This document shows positions 1 through 10,403 of a stretch of 54,767 bases of DNA, piece by piece. Within the stretch, counting starts at the first letter, position 1; every line of letters starts with the position of its first letter. The stretch comes from Chitinophaga pinensis (GTDB taxonomy: Bacteria > Bacteroidota > Bacteroidia > SXHM01), in contig CAMBRL010000006.1 of NCBI GenBank assembly GCA_945870105.1, positions 1-54,767 of the forward strand, read 5' to 3'. The notes below the pieces were generated by a model that was given only the letters and a program-made list of their open reading frames with translations, searched no databases and had not been told where the DNA came from. The position numbers and the translations under genes are program-made.

Positions 1-1019
1 AACAACAGGAAAAAGTAAATATCTCGGAAGTTTTACCTGCAAACACATCGCTTCCGGTTGAACCGATTTTAGTAGAAAATACTGACCGCTTTGTGTTGTT
101 TCCTATTAAACATAATGACATCTGGAGTTTTTATAAAAAAGCTGAAGCCAGTTTCTGGACCGCAGAAGAAATTGATCTTTCGCAAGACACCGTTGACTGG
201 GAAAATAAACTAAATGATGACGAGCGTCATTTCATTAAACACGTTCTTGCTTTCTTCGCAGCAAGCGATGGAATTGTAAATGAAAATCTTGCTATCAATT
301 TTTTAAATGAAGTCCAATACCCTGAAGCCCGCTGTTTCTATGGTTTTCAGGTAATGATGGAAAATATACACTCTGAAACGTATTCATTACTGATTGATAC
401 CTATATCAAAGACACGGCAGAAAAAAAGCATCTTTTTAAAGCGATTGATACACTACCCTGCGTGAAGAAAAAAGCAGAGTGGGCTGTGCGTTGGATTAAC
501 AAAGGTTCTTTTGCAGAAAGACTGATTGCATTTGCAGCCGTTGAAGGAATTTTCTTCTCTGGTAGCTTCTGCTCTATCTTCTGGCTCAAGAAACGCGGTT
601 TAATGCCCGGTCTGAGTTTTTCAAACGAATTGATTTCGCGTGACGAAGGCTTGCACTGCGATTTTGCATGTCTGCTTTACACTCAATTGGTAAACAAGCT
701 TCCTGAAGATAGCGTGAAAGAAATTATTGCCAACGCAGTGGAATACGAAAAAGAGTTTGTGAGCGATGCACTGCCTGTAAAACTGATTGGGATGAATGCA
801 GAATTGATGTGTCAATACATTGAGTTCTGTGCCGACCGATTGCTGCTTTCACTTGGCGTTGGAAAAATTTACAACGCAAAAAATCCTTTCGACTTTATGG
901 AAATGATTTCGTTGCAAGGCAAAACAAATTTTTTTGAGAAACGTGTTAGCGAATATCAGAAATCAGGAGTAATGAGCAGCACATCAGAACAACAGTTTAG
1001 CCTCGATGAGGATTTTTAA
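1..1019 (+). CDS. nrdB: Ribonucleoside-diphosphate reductase, small (beta, R2) subunit, 5' partial
   Basis: This subunit makes the diiron-tyrosyl radical that NrdA needs to reduce ribonucleotides. The reading frame is open from base 3 to the left edge, so the N-terminus lies outside; the GTG at 93 is an internal Val. Visible ligands follow the class Ia pattern: Asp in AASDGIV, Glu and His in ENIHSETY (360-383), whose last residue is the radical tyrosine, Glu in VEGIFF, and Glu/His in RDEGLHCDF. The C-terminal FSLDEDF is the tail that docks on the large subunit. The sequence is closer to the eukaryotic type than to E. coli NrdB, as is usual in Bacteroidota. nrdA follows after 61 bp, so the pair is probably co-transcribed. 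Confidence 0.97.
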   Translation, partial: QQEKVNISEVLPANTSLPVEPILVENTDRFVLFPIKHNDIWSFYKKAEASFWTAEEIDLSQDTVDWENKLNDDERHFIKHVLAFFAASDGIVNENLAINFLNEVQYPEARCFYGFQVMMENIHSETYSLLIDTYIKDTAEKKHLFKAIDTLPCVKKKAEWAVRWINKGSFAERLIAFAAVEGIFFSGSFCSIFWLKKRGLMPGLSFSNELISRDEGLHCDFACLLYTQLVNKLPEDSVKEIIANAVEYEKEFVSDALPVKLIGMNAELMCQYIEFCADRLLLSLGVGKIYNAKNPFDFMEMISLQGKTNFFEKRVSEYQKSGVMSSTSEQQFSLDEDF

Positions 1020-1080
1020 GTTCTAGAAATTTGGATTTAGAGATACTAATACACAACACTAACGACAAAACCTTTACCCG

Positions 1081-3453
1081 ATGTATGTAATTAAAAGAGA
1101 CGGCAGACGCGAGTCAATTAAGTTTGACAAAATAACCGCGCGCATTCAAAAGCTTTGCTACGGCTTAAATCCCATCGTTGACCCAGTGCCGGTGGCAATG
1201 AAAGTTATCAAAGGAATTTACGAAGGCGTTACAACCATCGAGTTGGATAACCTTGCTGCCGAAGTGGCGGCATCATTCACCATCAAACATCCTGACTATG
1301 CGCTATTAGCTTCACGCATTGCTGTTAGTAATCTGCATAAGATTACTAACAAATCGTTCTCAGGAACAATGAAAGCATTGTATGAGTATGTTGACCCTGT
1401 TACCGGTGAAAACGCATCATTGCTTGCCAATGATGTTTATGAAATCATTGAGAAAAATGCAGAGCTTTTAGACTCAACAATTATTTACGATCGCGATTTC
1501 GGTTACGATTATTTTGGATTTAAAACTTTAGAGCGTTCTTATCTTTTAAAATTAGATGGCAGAATTGCAGAGCGTCCGCAACACATGCTGATGCGCGTTT
1601 CTGTTGGTATTCATAAAGATGATATTAACTCCGCAATTGAAACCTACAACCTGATGAGCGAGCGTTGGTTTACACACGCAACGCCAACACTTTTCAATGC
1701 AGGAACTCCAAAGCCACAAATGTCAAGTTGCTTTTTGTTAACCATGAAAAGCGACAGCATCGATGGTATTTACGATACATTAAAACAATGTGCTAAAATT
1801 TCTCAATCTGCTGGTGGAATTGGATTAAGCATCAATAACATTCGCGCAACAGGTTCATACATCAAAGGCACCAACGGAACATCCAACGGAATTGTGCCGA
1901 TGCTTCGTGTATTCAATGATACCGCACGTTATGTTGATCAGGGCGGAGGCAAACGCAAGGGCTCTTTTGCTATTTATCTGGAGCCATGGCATGCAGATGT
2001 TTTTGATTTCCTTGACCTGAAAAAGAATCATGGAAAAGAAGAAAATCGCGCACGTGATTTATTCTTCGCGTTGTGGGTTCCTGATTTGTTCATGAAACGT
2101 GTGGAAGAAAATGGTGATTGGTCATTATTCTGCCCGCATGAAGCGCCTGGATTAGCAGATACTTACGGAGATGAATTTGAAACGTTGTATTTCAAATACG
2201 AAAAAGAAGGCAAAATGCGCAAGACTATTAAAGCGCAGGAATTGTGGTTCGCCATTTTAGAATCACAAACTGAAACAGGCACACCTTACATGCTTTACAA
2301 AGATGCCTGCAACAAAAAATCAAATCAAAAAAACCTCGGAACAATCAAAAGCAGCAATCTCTGCACCGAGATTATTGAATACACATCACCTGAAGAAGTT
2401 GCAGTTTGTAATCTTGCTTCTATTGCATTGCCTCACTTTGTGATTGACGGTCAACTTGATCACCAGAAACTATTTGAGGTAACGTATGTAATCACTAAAA
2501 ATCTGAACAAAATTATTGACAGGAATTTTTATCCTGTTGAAGAAGCACGCAGAAGCAACATGCGTCACCGTCCTATCGGAATTGGTGTTCAGGGATTGGC
2601 AGATGCTTTCATTCTCTTGCGCATGCCTTTTGATTCAAACGAAGCGAAAAAATTGAATAAAGAAATTCACGAAACCATTTACTATGCTTCCATGACCGCG
2701 TCCAAAGACCTTGCAAAGGTTGATGGTGCTTATGAAAGCTATGAAGGCTCACCAGTTTCCCAAGGGGTTTTCCAATTCGACATGTGGGGTGTTACTCCTT
2801 CCAGCCGCTGGGAATGGGATATTCTGAAAGATGAAGTGAAAAAACACGGAGTAAGAAACTCATTGCTGCTTGCACCCATGCCAACAGCTTCTACGTCACA
2901 GATACTTGGCAACAACGAGTGCTTTGAGCCATACACTTCGAATATTTATACAAGAAGAGTATTGTCAGGTGAATTTATTGTGGTGAACAAACACCTCTTG
3001 AAAGACCTTGTAAATCTTGGTTTATGGAATGATGGATTGAAAAACGATCTTATCGCTGCCAACGGCTCAGTCCAAAATCTTGATGTAATTCCTCAAAACA
3101 TAAAAGACCTTTACAAAACAGTTTGGGAAATAAAACAGAAAGACCTTATTGACATGGCTGCAGATCGCGGAGCATATATCTGCCAAAGCCAATCGTTAAA
3201 TCTTTTCGTTCAAAATCCGAATTTTGGGAAGCTAACTTCGATGCACTTTTATGCTTGGAAAAAAGGCCTGAAAACAGGAATGTATTACCTGCGTACCAAA
3301 GCTGCAACAGATGCAATTAAGTTCACAGTTGAGAAGCAAGCAGCTGTTCAACCAGAAGTTGTGCAGGTAGCTCCAAAAACTGTTGAAGAACAACAGGCAG
3401 CAATTTCATGCTCATTAGATGATCCAGAGAGTTGTGAGGCGTGTGGTAGCTAA
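1081..3453 (+). CDS. nrdA: Ribonucleoside-diphosphate reductase, large (alpha, R1) subunit
   Basis: Catalytic subunit of class Ia ribonucleotide reductase, 790 aa, full length for the eukaryote-like type. An ATP-cone starts at the N-terminus ([14 protein letters not shown]) and covers about residues 1-90. Active-site residues are Cys217 (MSSCFLL), Asn426/Cys428/Glu430 (NLCTEI) and the radical-transfer pair Tyr735-Tyr736 (MYYLRT). The C-terminal redox pair Cys785/Cys788 (CEACGS) would be re-reduced by thioredoxin or glutaredoxin. The ATP-cone implies feedback control by dATP. The gene follows nrdB and ends just before a perfect hairpin terminator shared with the convergent gene. Confidence 0.97.
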   Translation: MYVIKRDGRRESIKFDKITARIQKLCYGLNPIVDPVPVAMKVIKGIYEGVTTIELDNLAAEVAASFTIKHPDYALLASRIAVSNLHKITNKSFSGTMKALYEYVDPVTGENASLLANDVYEIIEKNAELLDSTIIYDRDFGYDYFGFKTLERSYLLKLDGRIAERPQHMLMRVSVGIHKDDINSAIETYNLMSERWFTHATPTLFNAGTPKPQMSSCFLLTMKSDSIDGIYDTLKQCAKISQSAGGIGLSINNIRATGSYIKGTNGTSNGIVPMLRVFNDTARYVDQGGGKRKGSFAIYLEPWHADVFDFLDLKKNHGKEENRARDLFFALWVPDLFMKRVEENGDWSLFCPHEAPGLADTYGDEFETLYFKYEKEGKMRKTIKAQELWFAILESQTETGTPYMLYKDACNKKSNQKNLGTIKSSNLCTEIIEYTSPEEVAVCNLASIALPHFVIDGQLDHQKLFEVTYVITKNLNKIIDRNFYPVEEARRSNMRHRPIGIGVQGLADAFILLRMPFDSNEAKKLNKEIHETIYYASMTASKDLAKVDGAYESYEGSPVSQGVFQFDMWGVTPSSRWEWDILKDEVKKHGVRNSLLLAPMPTASTSQILGNNECFEPYTSNIYTRRVLSGEFIVVNKHLLKDLVNLGLWNDGLKNDLIAANGSVQNLDVIPQNIKDLYKTVWEIKQKDLIDMAADRGAYICQSQSLNLFVQNPNFGKLTSMHFYAWKKGLKTGMYYLRTKAATDAIKFTVEKQAAVQPEVVQVAPKTVEEQQAAISCSLDDPESCEACGS

Positions 3454-3467
3454 GAAATGATAGATAA

Positions 3468-3504
3468 AATAAGAAAGCCACGCTAAAAGTGTGGCTTTCT
3501 TATT
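3468..3504. terminator. Bidirectional intrinsic terminator between nrdA and the convergent gene
   Basis: A 16-bp stem (3468-3483 paired with 3489-3504, one G-T pair) has a 5-nt loop TAAAA. A-rich and T-rich flanks make it usable on both strands. It overlaps the stop codon of the minus-strand gene (3500-3502). Confidence 0.9.
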
Positions 3505-4564
3505 TACTGTAAACAATGTTTTCTAATATCAATGCCAACCTGTGTGCTTCACATTTATATTTTAAATGGACTAAAGAATTTCCAGCAAAGTTGTAAGTAA
3601 TTGAATTTTCAAATGCAGTTAGTAATCCTGCATGAAAGAATGACCACCGATGATTAGTAAGCTGGTTTGGATTTGCAATCTCAACCGTATTAGTTTTTGC
3701 ACCTAACCTTATTAGTGAAGTCGAAAGTATAATTCTGTTCATTTCATCACTTTCCTTTTCAATCAAGGCATTTAATCCATTTATAACTTTCGGTTTTATT
3801 TCTGACAATCCATGTACCTCGTATTTTTCCAGCAAACGTGCAACATGATACAAAATCACAGCCGCAGATGGATAGGAATGCGAAGCATAGAATGGCTTTT
3901 CCAAGTATTGTTTTTTCTCAATCACTGAACGAATAAAGGAAATAGAATCATGATCATGTTGATTTAATTCCAGTTTATTCTGAAAAACAAAATACAGGAT
4001 ATTGCACAATACACATACATCAAACTCAATGAACATATTCTTCCCGAAGAAAGTGGAATATGCTTTCAGATTTTTGTATTCGGGAAAAGTATTGGTGATT
4101 TGTTTTTTGCTGAGGTTAGCATGTTGTGATAATTTATTTTTCAGCCACAAAGCTGTTTCGTAGCTTGGATTTAAAGTCAGGTAAATCAGTGATGTATCAT
4201 CTGCATCATCCGGTATTCTTACTTTTTTTATACGAGATAAAATTTTTCCATTCGGAAAATGTGCTGAACCATCTGTCCTCCAGAAATTATAAGTATCAAG
4301 TCCGTCTTTATTTTTGTAATCGGAATAATTTACAACAGCTTTTCTGCAAATTTCTGCCGAAATTTTTTTTTCTTCCTGCGATAATTTCTCTCGCAGATTT
4401 TGAAGAATAAAAATAATGCTTGCCGTAAAAAAAACGTTGTTGTCTTCGCGCTCAAAAGGAAAATACAGATGAAAACGCTGTGAAGGAAAAATTCCGGGAG
4501 CATAATATTTGTCTCCTTTTGACTGAAGTTCAGAAATTTTTAAAAGCAGTTCTGTCGAGGACAT
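3500..4564 (-). CDS. Unknown helical protein with a DXDD motif, coupled to the sirtuin
   Basis: I do not recognise the family with certainty. The 354-aa product has no signal peptide or membrane segment and looks mostly alpha-helical. Residues 118-126 read PDDADDTSL, which resembles the DXDDTA motif of class II terpenoid cyclases and related alpha/alpha barrels; FWRTDGSAHFPNG (94-106) precedes it. At 354 aa it would be a single barrel, shorter than a full squalene-hopene cyclase, so catalysis is not implied. The start codon overlaps the sirtuin stop by one base (TGATG), so translation is probably coupled and the two products may act together. The gene ends inside the nrdA terminator. Confidence 0.6.
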   Translation of the reverse strand: MSSTELLLKISELQSKGDKYYAPGIFPSQRFHLYFPFEREDNNVFFTASIIFILQNLREKLSQEEKKISAEICRKAVVNYSDYKNKDGLDTYNFWRTDGSAHFPNGKILSRIKKVRIPDDADDTSLIYLTLNPSYETALWLKNKLSQHANLSKKQITNTFPEYKNLKAYSTFFGKNMFIEFDVCVLCNILYFVFQNKLELNQHDHDSISFIRSVIEKKQYLEKPFYASHSYPSAAVILYHVARLLEKYEVHGLSEIKPKVINGLNALIEKESDEMNRIILSTSLIRLGAKTNTVEIANPNQLTNHRWSFFHAGLLTAFENSITYNFAGNSLVHLKYKCEAHRLALILENIVYSK

Positions 4565-5259
4565 CAGGCAGCAAATTCTTTAATCAGTTTTTCAGCTAAA
4601 TCAGGTAAGCCTTTCCCGGCATTTTCTTTAATCACACGTATATCAGCAAAATTGTAAACCAGATCAGGATTTGGGTCAACATAATATTTCGGTATTTCAG
4701 TTGGAGAATAATCAAGCAGGTTTGCAGCAGGATAAACATTCAATGAAGTTCCAGCCACAATAAAAATATCTTCTTGCTGAACCAATTCTATTGCGTTATC
4801 CATTTCAGGAACAGCCTCGCCAAACCACACAATGTGCGGACGAAGTTGCGAACCTTTTTCACATTTATCTCCTATTTTTAATTCCCATCCATCAACAGTA
4901 TAAATAAGATTGGGATAGGTTGAACTACGGGCTTTTTTTATTTCACCATGTAAATGCAATACTTTTTTTGAACCTGCGCGTTCATGCAAATCATCAATAT
5001 TCTGTGTGATAACATACACATCAAAATGTTGTTGCAGTTCTGCAATAGCTTTATGACCAGCATTAGGTTGAGCTTCCAGTGCCTGTTTCCTACGCTGGTT
5101 ATAAAACTCCTGAACTAATGCCGGGTTTTTTGCCCATGCCTGTGGTGTAGCAACATCTTCAATCTTATATTCTTCCCACAAGCCACCGCTGTCACGGAAT
5201 GTTTTAATGCCGCTTTCAGCACTTATTCCTGCTCCTGTAAAAACTACTAATCGTTTCAT
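4564..5259 (-). CDS. cobB: SIR2-family NAD-dependent protein deacylase, zinc-site variant
   Basis: Removes acyl groups from protein lysines using NAD+. The 231 aa hold only a catalytic core: GAGISAESGIKTFRDSGG (9-26) for NAD binding, QNID (86-89), and the catalytic His104 in LHGE. Tyr53 and Arg56 (EFYNQRR) match the Y-x-x-R pair that gives SIRT5/CobB-type enzymes their preference for succinyl/malonyl lysine. The region where sirtuins carry two CxxC zinc pairs (about 108-140) has a single Cys133, so the structural zinc is probably absent. The other motifs are intact, so this is likely a working variant rather than a decayed gene. It overlaps the downstream unknown gene by one base. Confidence 0.9.
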   Translation of the reverse strand: MKRLVVFTGAGISAESGIKTFRDSGGLWEEYKIEDVATPQAWAKNPALVQEFYNQRRKQALEAQPNAGHKAIAELQQHFDVYVITQNIDDLHERAGSKKVLHLHGEIKKARSSTYPNLIYTVDGWELKIGDKCEKGSQLRPHIVWFGEAVPEMDNAIELVQQEDIFIVAGTSLNVYPAANLLDYSPTEIPKYYVDPNPDLVYNFADIRVIKENAGKGLPDLAEKLIKEFAA

Positions 5260-5268
5260 CCACCAAAT

Positions 5269-7947
5269 TTATTCAAATTCAATTTTCATTTCCGATTCTT
5301 CTTTTTTATTCTGATCAGCTTTCACTTTTTTCAGAATTTTTTTCTTCTCCTTTTCAGATTTTCCTAGCGTATCAGGCATTTCATCCCATTCAATTTTCAG
5401 TTCAGTATTTTTATCCGGTTCTTTTTGTTTGAAAGAAGCAGTGTCCTTTTTAAACCAACCAAACTCTTCATTCAGCAAGGCTTTCATGTTCTGGTTTTCT
5501 TTTTTCATGTCGCTCTTAATTTTATCCCTCACAGATTTATTGTCATACGAAAACTTATAATCTCCCCCACTTCCTTTCATAGTCAAATAAAGCGAAGTTT
5601 TTCCGCGTCCATCATCTTCCAGATAACCAAACTCTTCATTTTCTTTTTTCGCTTTACGTGCCTTTCCGAACAAAATATCAGAGAGAAAAACCCGGAAATG
5701 ATACTCCATATCGTTGTTAAAACCATGTGTTCCCGAAACATCAAGGTCAAGTGCAGAGGATTGAATTTTCATCAACGGGATAATTACCTGCTTATCTTTT
5801 ATCTCAATATTGTTGCTCATGCTGGCAAATTTCACATGGTTCAGATCTTCGACTTTAATAAACCTTGAAAGCTCCTGCAGCGGTTTGAAATCAACCAACT
5901 CGCCTTTACTGATTGCAAGATTGCTCTTCACAAGAAGTTTTGACAAATCCATTTTCAATGACGATGACAATACTCCGGAAAGATTAATGTTTGCAGTTGC
6001 TCTTCCTCTCAGATTTTTATCTGTTATAAATCTTTGTCCGAAATTTTCGCACTCATAAAATAGTTGTTGCACATCAATATCAGAGATTACAGCATTGCAT
6101 AAAATATCAAAATTATTCTCCGGATTTTTCATCAGTGAAAGGTCAGCTTTTGCCAGTCCACCCATTCCGGTGAAGGAAAGATTGCTTGCTGTAAAATAAT
6201 CGTCTTTTAATTTCACCACACCTTGAATTTCTTTTGCTGAAAATTTCCTAAATTTTAATTCCTGAGCTGAAAACATCAGATCAAAAGCAAGATTGGGCGA
6301 AAGATTGAGATGATACTCTTCATTATTGACAGTTGTTGTTTCCACTGTATTTCCTTCTTCCAGCAATTGGTCAAGGTTAATGAGTTTTGATTTTGCAGTT
6401 GCATTAATATAAAGTTGCTGGTCAGGCAAAAGAAAGTATTGTAGAATATTTCGGAAATACCCGGTGAGTGCAAAATCGGTTCCTGAAATAACTCCTGAGA
6501 AGTTTTCAATTTTAAGTTCATTGTTATGGAATGCAAAATCACCGTTGAGTTCTTTAAAGCTACGTTTATTCCCTTTCAATTTGAATAAGGCATTTCTAAG
6601 AGCAACATTTCCTGAAGTAGTAGCTTGAGTAATTTCGGCAGCAGTAATATTTTCAATATCAGCGAATGAAGCACGGAAAGACGCATTGAGTGATGCATTA
6701 CCTGAAATTTCTTCCAATGTATCAATGTGCAAAAAATGAGCTAATTTCTCAAGGTCAAACTCAGCATCCAAAGTAGTTTGCACATCGGGATGTAAGAAAT
6801 TACGGATACTGAAAGCTCCACTCAATCTGCCATCAGCAAGCGATGCATGAAAAGAAGAAACGTTCAGCATTGCTGTTTCCGTTTTGCGAATATCCTTCAT
6901 CACATAATTTCCTTTTACACTTACTTCTTCCAATGAAATGCCCGAAGGCTTATGACTTATGTCACCTTTTTCAACTCCAAAATCTGCATTCAATGAGGGT
7001 GAATTTCCTTCACTCGTTTTTCCTTTATATGATGCTTTAAAGTAAAGGCCTCCATCGCTGCTGTAATCAGCGAGCTTGGTAGCAGCATTTTCAGGAAGCA
7101 GTGAAATGATTTCACTGACATCAAAGTTTTTGCCTTCTACCAACAGATCTGTTTCACCACCGGCACGGGCAGAACGAATACTTCCAGTCAAAATAACCTC
7201 CATCTGTGCTACAGTTACATCTCCTTTCTCAAACGTATAAATTCCTTGTTCGGAATTTACATTCAGCACTAATTCAATTCCCAGTTTTTTATCGCGCAGA
7301 ATTTCTTTTTTGGTCTGTTCAAAGACATACAACTGTCCCTTACTTACAATGTCAAGGCTGAATCTTTTTTCCGAAAAATCTCCTTTTAGCTTTATCTTTT
7401 CCTGATAAGAAGAAATATCTTGTCCCAACGCATCATCCCGGTAATACAATCGTGTATCGCTAAACTTTACTTCATTCAACGCCAGTGAAAAAGAAGAAGG
7501 GACAGTATCTTTTCGTATTTTAAAAATCTCATAATTGCCTTTCCCTTCTTTATCTCGCACTATTTTTACAACACCATGTTCAGCTGCTATCTTTTTTATG
7601 TTGTAATTTTTGTTGATGATGTCAAGCACATTAAATCCAAGATAAACTTCACGGAAATAAAATAAGGTATCTTTTTTAGCATTTACTTCGCGCACAAACA
7701 CTTCGTTAAGCTCTAATGAAACATAAGGGAACTGCTGAAAGAGCGTAAGGTCAACTTTATCGCTGATGCTTACCGGTGTCAGTAATTCTTTGTTTACTTC
7801 AGCCAACATATAGTCTTTAATTTTATCACGGTAAAGGGTAGCCAAAATCACGCTTGTCAATGGAATCAGGACAACAAGCGAAAGCAAAACAATGAGTATT
7901 GTTTTGAAAATAGTAAATCGTTTCGGCTGTTCCTGTACTTCTTCCAT
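5269..7947 (-). CDS. AsmA-like envelope protein
   Basis: The 892-aa product has a short cytoplasmic N-terminus, one transmembrane segment (about residues 14-37) and a long, beta-strand-rich periplasmic part. It resembles the AsmA/TamB/YhdP-type proteins that span the periplasm and are linked to lipid transport or outer-membrane assembly. An AsmA-like stretch after the membrane anchor (VSISDKVDLTLF, VELNEVFV-like) and the C-terminal FKPLQELSRF region fit that group. The last 90 residues are rich in Lys and Glu and probably disordered. The start MEEVQEQP lies 81 bp from the divergent isochorismatase-like gene, and a near-consensus -7 element (TAGCTTTA) precedes it. Confidence 0.8.
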   Translation of the reverse strand: MEEVQEQPKRFTIFKTILIVLLSLVVLIPLTSVILATLYRDKIKDYMLAEVNKELLTPVSISDKVDLTLFQQFPYVSLELNEVFVREVNAKKDTLFYFREVYLGFNVLDIINKNYNIKKIAAEHGVVKIVRDKEGKGNYEIFKIRKDTVPSSFSLALNEVKFSDTRLYYRDDALGQDISSYQEKIKLKGDFSEKRFSLDIVSKGQLYVFEQTKKEILRDKKLGIELVLNVNSEQGIYTFEKGDVTVAQMEVILTGSIRSARAGGETDLLVEGKNFDVSEIISLLPENAATKLADYSSDGGLYFKASYKGKTSEGNSPSLNADFGVEKGDISHKPSGISLEEVSVKGNYVMKDIRKTETAMLNVSSFHASLADGRLSGAFSIRNFLHPDVQTTLDAEFDLEKLAHFLHIDTLEEISGNASLNASFRASFADIENITAAEITQATTSGNVALRNALFKLKGNKRSFKELNGDFAFHNNELKIENFSGVISGTDFALTGYFRNILQYFLLPDQQLYINATAKSKLINLDQLLEEGNTVETTTVNNEEYHLNLSPNLAFDLMFSAQELKFRKFSAKEIQGVVKLKDDYFTASNLSFTGMGGLAKADLSLMKNPENNFDILCNAVISDIDVQQLFYECENFGQRFITDKNLRGRATANINLSGVLSSSLKMDLSKLLVKSNLAISKGELVDFKPLQELSRFIKVEDLNHVKFASMSNNIEIKDKQVIIPLMKIQSSALDLDVSGTHGFNNDMEYHFRVFLSDILFGKARKAKKENEEFGYLEDDGRGKTSLYLTMKGSGGDYKFSYDNKSVRDKIKSDMKKENQNMKALLNEEFGWFKKDTASFKQKEPDKNTELKIEWDEMPDTLGKSEKEKKKILKKVKADQNKKEESEMKIEFE

Positions 7948-7999
7948 GGTTTAAAAGCGCTGTAAAGCTATTAACGGAAATGCAGAATAAAAATTGTTT

Positions 8000-8007
8000 T
8001 AGTTTTG
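8000..8007 (+). promoter_or_regulatory. -7 promoter element for the isochorismatase-like gene
   Basis: TAGTTTTG matches the Bacteroidota -7 consensus TAnnTTTG and predicts a short leader before the ATG at 8029. It also covers the TTG at 8005, which argues against that codon as the start. Confidence 0.55.
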
Positions 8008-8028
8008 AAGGCATTAAATCTTAATTCT

Positions 8029-8580
8029 ATGGTCGAAACAGGAATTCTTAAAAAAGGCAAAACAGCCTTTATCATTATTGATGTTCAGGAGCGGTTAATG
8101 CCCGTTATCTCTAATAACACTGAGGTTTTTGAAAATGTGAACCGATTGATAGAAGGCTCAAAAATACTGAGTGTTCCACTTCTTATTACCGAACAATATC
8201 CAAAAGGATTAGGCAAAACCTGCGCAGAAGTAAATATCCCGGAAGGACAAGAAGTGATTGAAAAGGTTTGTTTCTCGTGTCTGCTTTCCAATCCTGTGAA
8301 TGAAAAACTAAAAACGCTCGGCATTGAACAGGTTGTTCTTGCCGGAGTTGAAAGCCATATCTGTGTTTTAAAAACCGCATTAGACGCGTTGAACAGCGGT
8401 TTGCAGGTACATGTGGTAGCCGATGCGGTTTCGTCACGTAAAGAATACAGCAAACAAATTGCTTTAGAAAGAATGCGGCAAGCCGGAGCATTTATTTCCA
8501 CAACCGAAATGGTTTTATTTCAGTTAATGGATGCCGCAGGAACCGAAGAATTCAAACAAATCAGCAAATTAATACGATAA
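8029..8580 (+). CDS. Isochorismatase-family cysteine hydrolase
   Basis: An alpha/beta hydrolase of the isochorismatase/nicotinamidase/YcaC group, 183 aa from the ATG at 8029. The catalytic triad is readable: Asp in IIIDVQERL, Lys in EQYPKGLGKT, and Cys in GVESHICVLKTALD. The last motif is typical of YcaC-like proteins whose substrates are mostly unknown, so a specific reaction cannot be assigned. I prefer ATG 8029 over the in-frame TTG at 8005 because the latter overlaps the -7 element. The next gene begins 3 bp after the stop, so the two are likely one operon. Confidence 0.88.
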   Translation: MVETGILKKGKTAFIIIDVQERLMPVISNNTEVFENVNRLIEGSKILSVPLLITEQYPKGLGKTCAEVNIPEGQEVIEKVCFSCLLSNPVNEKLKTLGIEQVVLAGVESHICVLKTALDALNSGLQVHVVADAVSSRKEYSKQIALERMRQAGAFISTTEMVLFQLMDAAGTEEFKQISKLIR

Positions 8581-8583
8581 AAA

Positions 8584-10362
8584 ATGAAAGACTATACACG
8601 CCTGTTTGACTTGCTTCCCTACCAGCAGTCAAATCATCCGCAAGAGATTTGTCTTGCCGAAAAAGTAACTGAAAACGGACAAAAATTCTACAAAGGTTAT
8701 AGTACGCAGGAGTGTATCAATATCATTAATCAACTCAGCAAAGCCTTGCTGAAACTGGGGGTTAAACCAAACGATAAAATTGGTTTGATTGCTAACAATC
8801 GTCCTCAATGGAACTTTGTTGATTTAGCTGCACAGCAAATAGGAGCTATCAATGTACCTATCTATCCTACCATTACGGAGAACGAATACAAATTCATTTT
8901 CAACGATGCAGAGATTGTTTACTGTTTTGTTTCAGATGCTGATTTGTATGCGAAAATTCAAAGCATAAAATCTGATGTTCCTACATTGAAAGATGTTTTC
9001 ACATTTAATGAAGTTGCCGGAGCTAAAAACTGGAAAACATTGCTGGAAGAAGTTAGTGCTGATGACCTGAAACAGATTGAAATACTTAAAGCAGCAATAA
9101 AACCAAATGATCTTGCTACCATTATTTATACTTCCGGAACTACAGGAAATCCAAAAGGTGTGATGCTTTCACACAACAACATCATCAGTAATATCAAGTC
9201 AACACTTTCTATTCAGCAGATGATGGTGGCTGGCAAACGAAGTATTAGTTTTTTACCACTTTGCCACAGTTTTGAGCGCATGGTGGTTTATACTTATATG
9301 GCTGTAGGTATGTCGGTTTATTATGCCGAAACGCTCGAAACCATTGGAGAAAACCTGAAAGAAGTAAAGCCTCATTTCTTTACTACTGTTCCCCGTTTGC
9401 TTGAAAAAGTGTATGAAAAAATATTGGAGAAAGGCAATGCATTAGAAGGTTTCCGCAAGAAGTTATTTTTCTGGAGTATTGACTTAGGTTTAAAGTTTGA
9501 ACTAAATAAATTTCAGGGAATATCTTACACGCTTCAACTTGCCATTGCACGTAAATTAGTTTTCTCGAAATGGAAAGAAGCGCTGGGCGGAGAAGTGGAA
9601 GCTCTTGTAAGCGGTGCTGCAGCACTGAATGCAAAACTGGGAACATTGTTTACAGGAGCAGGAATTCCTATTATTGAAGGTTACGGATTAACGGAAACTT
9701 CGCCTGTACTTACCTCCAACCGTTTGGAAGAAACAGACCGCAAACTAGGCACTATTGGTATTCCTATTCCCGGTGTTGAAATAAAAATTGCTGAAGACGG
9801 TGAAATACTTGCCAAAGGGCCAAACATCATGTTGGGTTATTACAAACGCCCTGATTTAACAGCGGAGGTGATTGATAAAGAGGGCTGGTTTCACACCGGT
9901 GATATAGGAGTGTATGACGGGAAATTCCTGAAAATAACTGATCGCAAAAAAGAACTTTTCAAAACTTCTGGAGGAAAATATGTAGCTCCGCAACCAATTG
10001 AAAACAAAATGAAAGAATCGCCACTGATTGAACAGGTAATGGTAGTTGGCAGCGAACGCAAATTTGTTTCGGGATTGATTGTGCCTTCATTTGTGAACTT
10101 AGAAGCATGGTGCAAAAACAACAATGTTATTTTTCCGGGAAATGCGGGAGCAATAAGAATTCCTGAAGTGATAGAGGCTATTCAGAAAGAAGTAGAACAC
10201 ATTAATCAGGACATTAATCATGTGGAGCAGATAAAGAAATTCACTTTACTGCCTGCAGAATGGGGCGTTGCAACAGGAGAACTTACTCCTACCATGAAAC
10301 TGAAACGTAAAATAATTCTGGAAAAATTCAGCCTTGAAATTGAGAAGATGTACAAAGAATAA
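8584..10362 (+). CDS. Long-chain acyl-CoA synthetase (AMP-forming)
   Basis: Activates fatty acids to acyl-CoA through an acyl-adenylate. The 592-aa protein carries the adenylate-forming motifs in order: YTSGTTGNPKGVML (P-loop-like), GYGLTETSP, GWFHTGDIG and DRKKELFKTSGGKY. It resembles the FadD15/eukaryotic ACSL-like soluble or peripheral enzymes common in Bacteroidota, with no membrane segment. It sits 3 bp behind the hydrolase and about 40 bp ahead of the di-iron protein. A role in beta-oxidation or in recycling of fatty acids for phospholipids is inferred from the family. Confidence 0.93.
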   Translation: MKDYTRLFDLLPYQQSNHPQEICLAEKVTENGQKFYKGYSTQECINIINQLSKALLKLGVKPNDKIGLIANNRPQWNFVDLAAQQIGAINVPIYPTITENEYKFIFNDAEIVYCFVSDADLYAKIQSIKSDVPTLKDVFTFNEVAGAKNWKTLLEEVSADDLKQIEILKAAIKPNDLATIIYTSGTTGNPKGVMLSHNNIISNIKSTLSIQQMMVAGKRSISFLPLCHSFERMVVYTYMAVGMSVYYAETLETIGENLKEVKPHFFTTVPRLLEKVYEKILEKGNALEGFRKKLFFWSIDLGLKFELNKFQGISYTLQLAIARKLVFSKWKEALGGEVEALVSGAAALNAKLGTLFTGAGIPIIEGYGLTETSPVLTSNRLEETDRKLGTIGIPIPGVEIKIAEDGEILAKGPNIMLGYYKRPDLTAEVIDKEGWFHTGDIGVYDGKFLKITDRKKELFKTSGGKYVAPQPIENKMKESPLIEQVMVVGSERKFVSGLIVPSFVNLEAWCKNNNVIFPGNAGAIRIPEVIEAIQKEVEHINQDINHVEQIKKFTLLPAEWGVATGELTPTMKLKRKIILEKFSLEIEKMYKE

Positions 10363-10403
10363 GTAATCACCTTATTCTTAATTTCGCACAGAATTTTCTT
10401 CCT

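Noticed and set aside
3500-5259. The sirtuin pair as an anti-phage system (Thoeris, SIR2-HerA or similar)
   Set aside because: The sirtuin is a compact CobB-type deacylase with a desuccinylase motif, and the partner has no TIR, HerA, nuclease or other effector features.
5425-5868. A 147-codon open frame antisense to the AsmA-like gene
   Set aside because: It has no coding motif, no promoter and lies wholly inside a well-supported gene, so it is a chance frame.
8005-8028. TTG at 8005 as the start of the isochorismatase-like gene
   Set aside because: It overlaps a consensus -7 promoter element; the family start matches ATG 8029.
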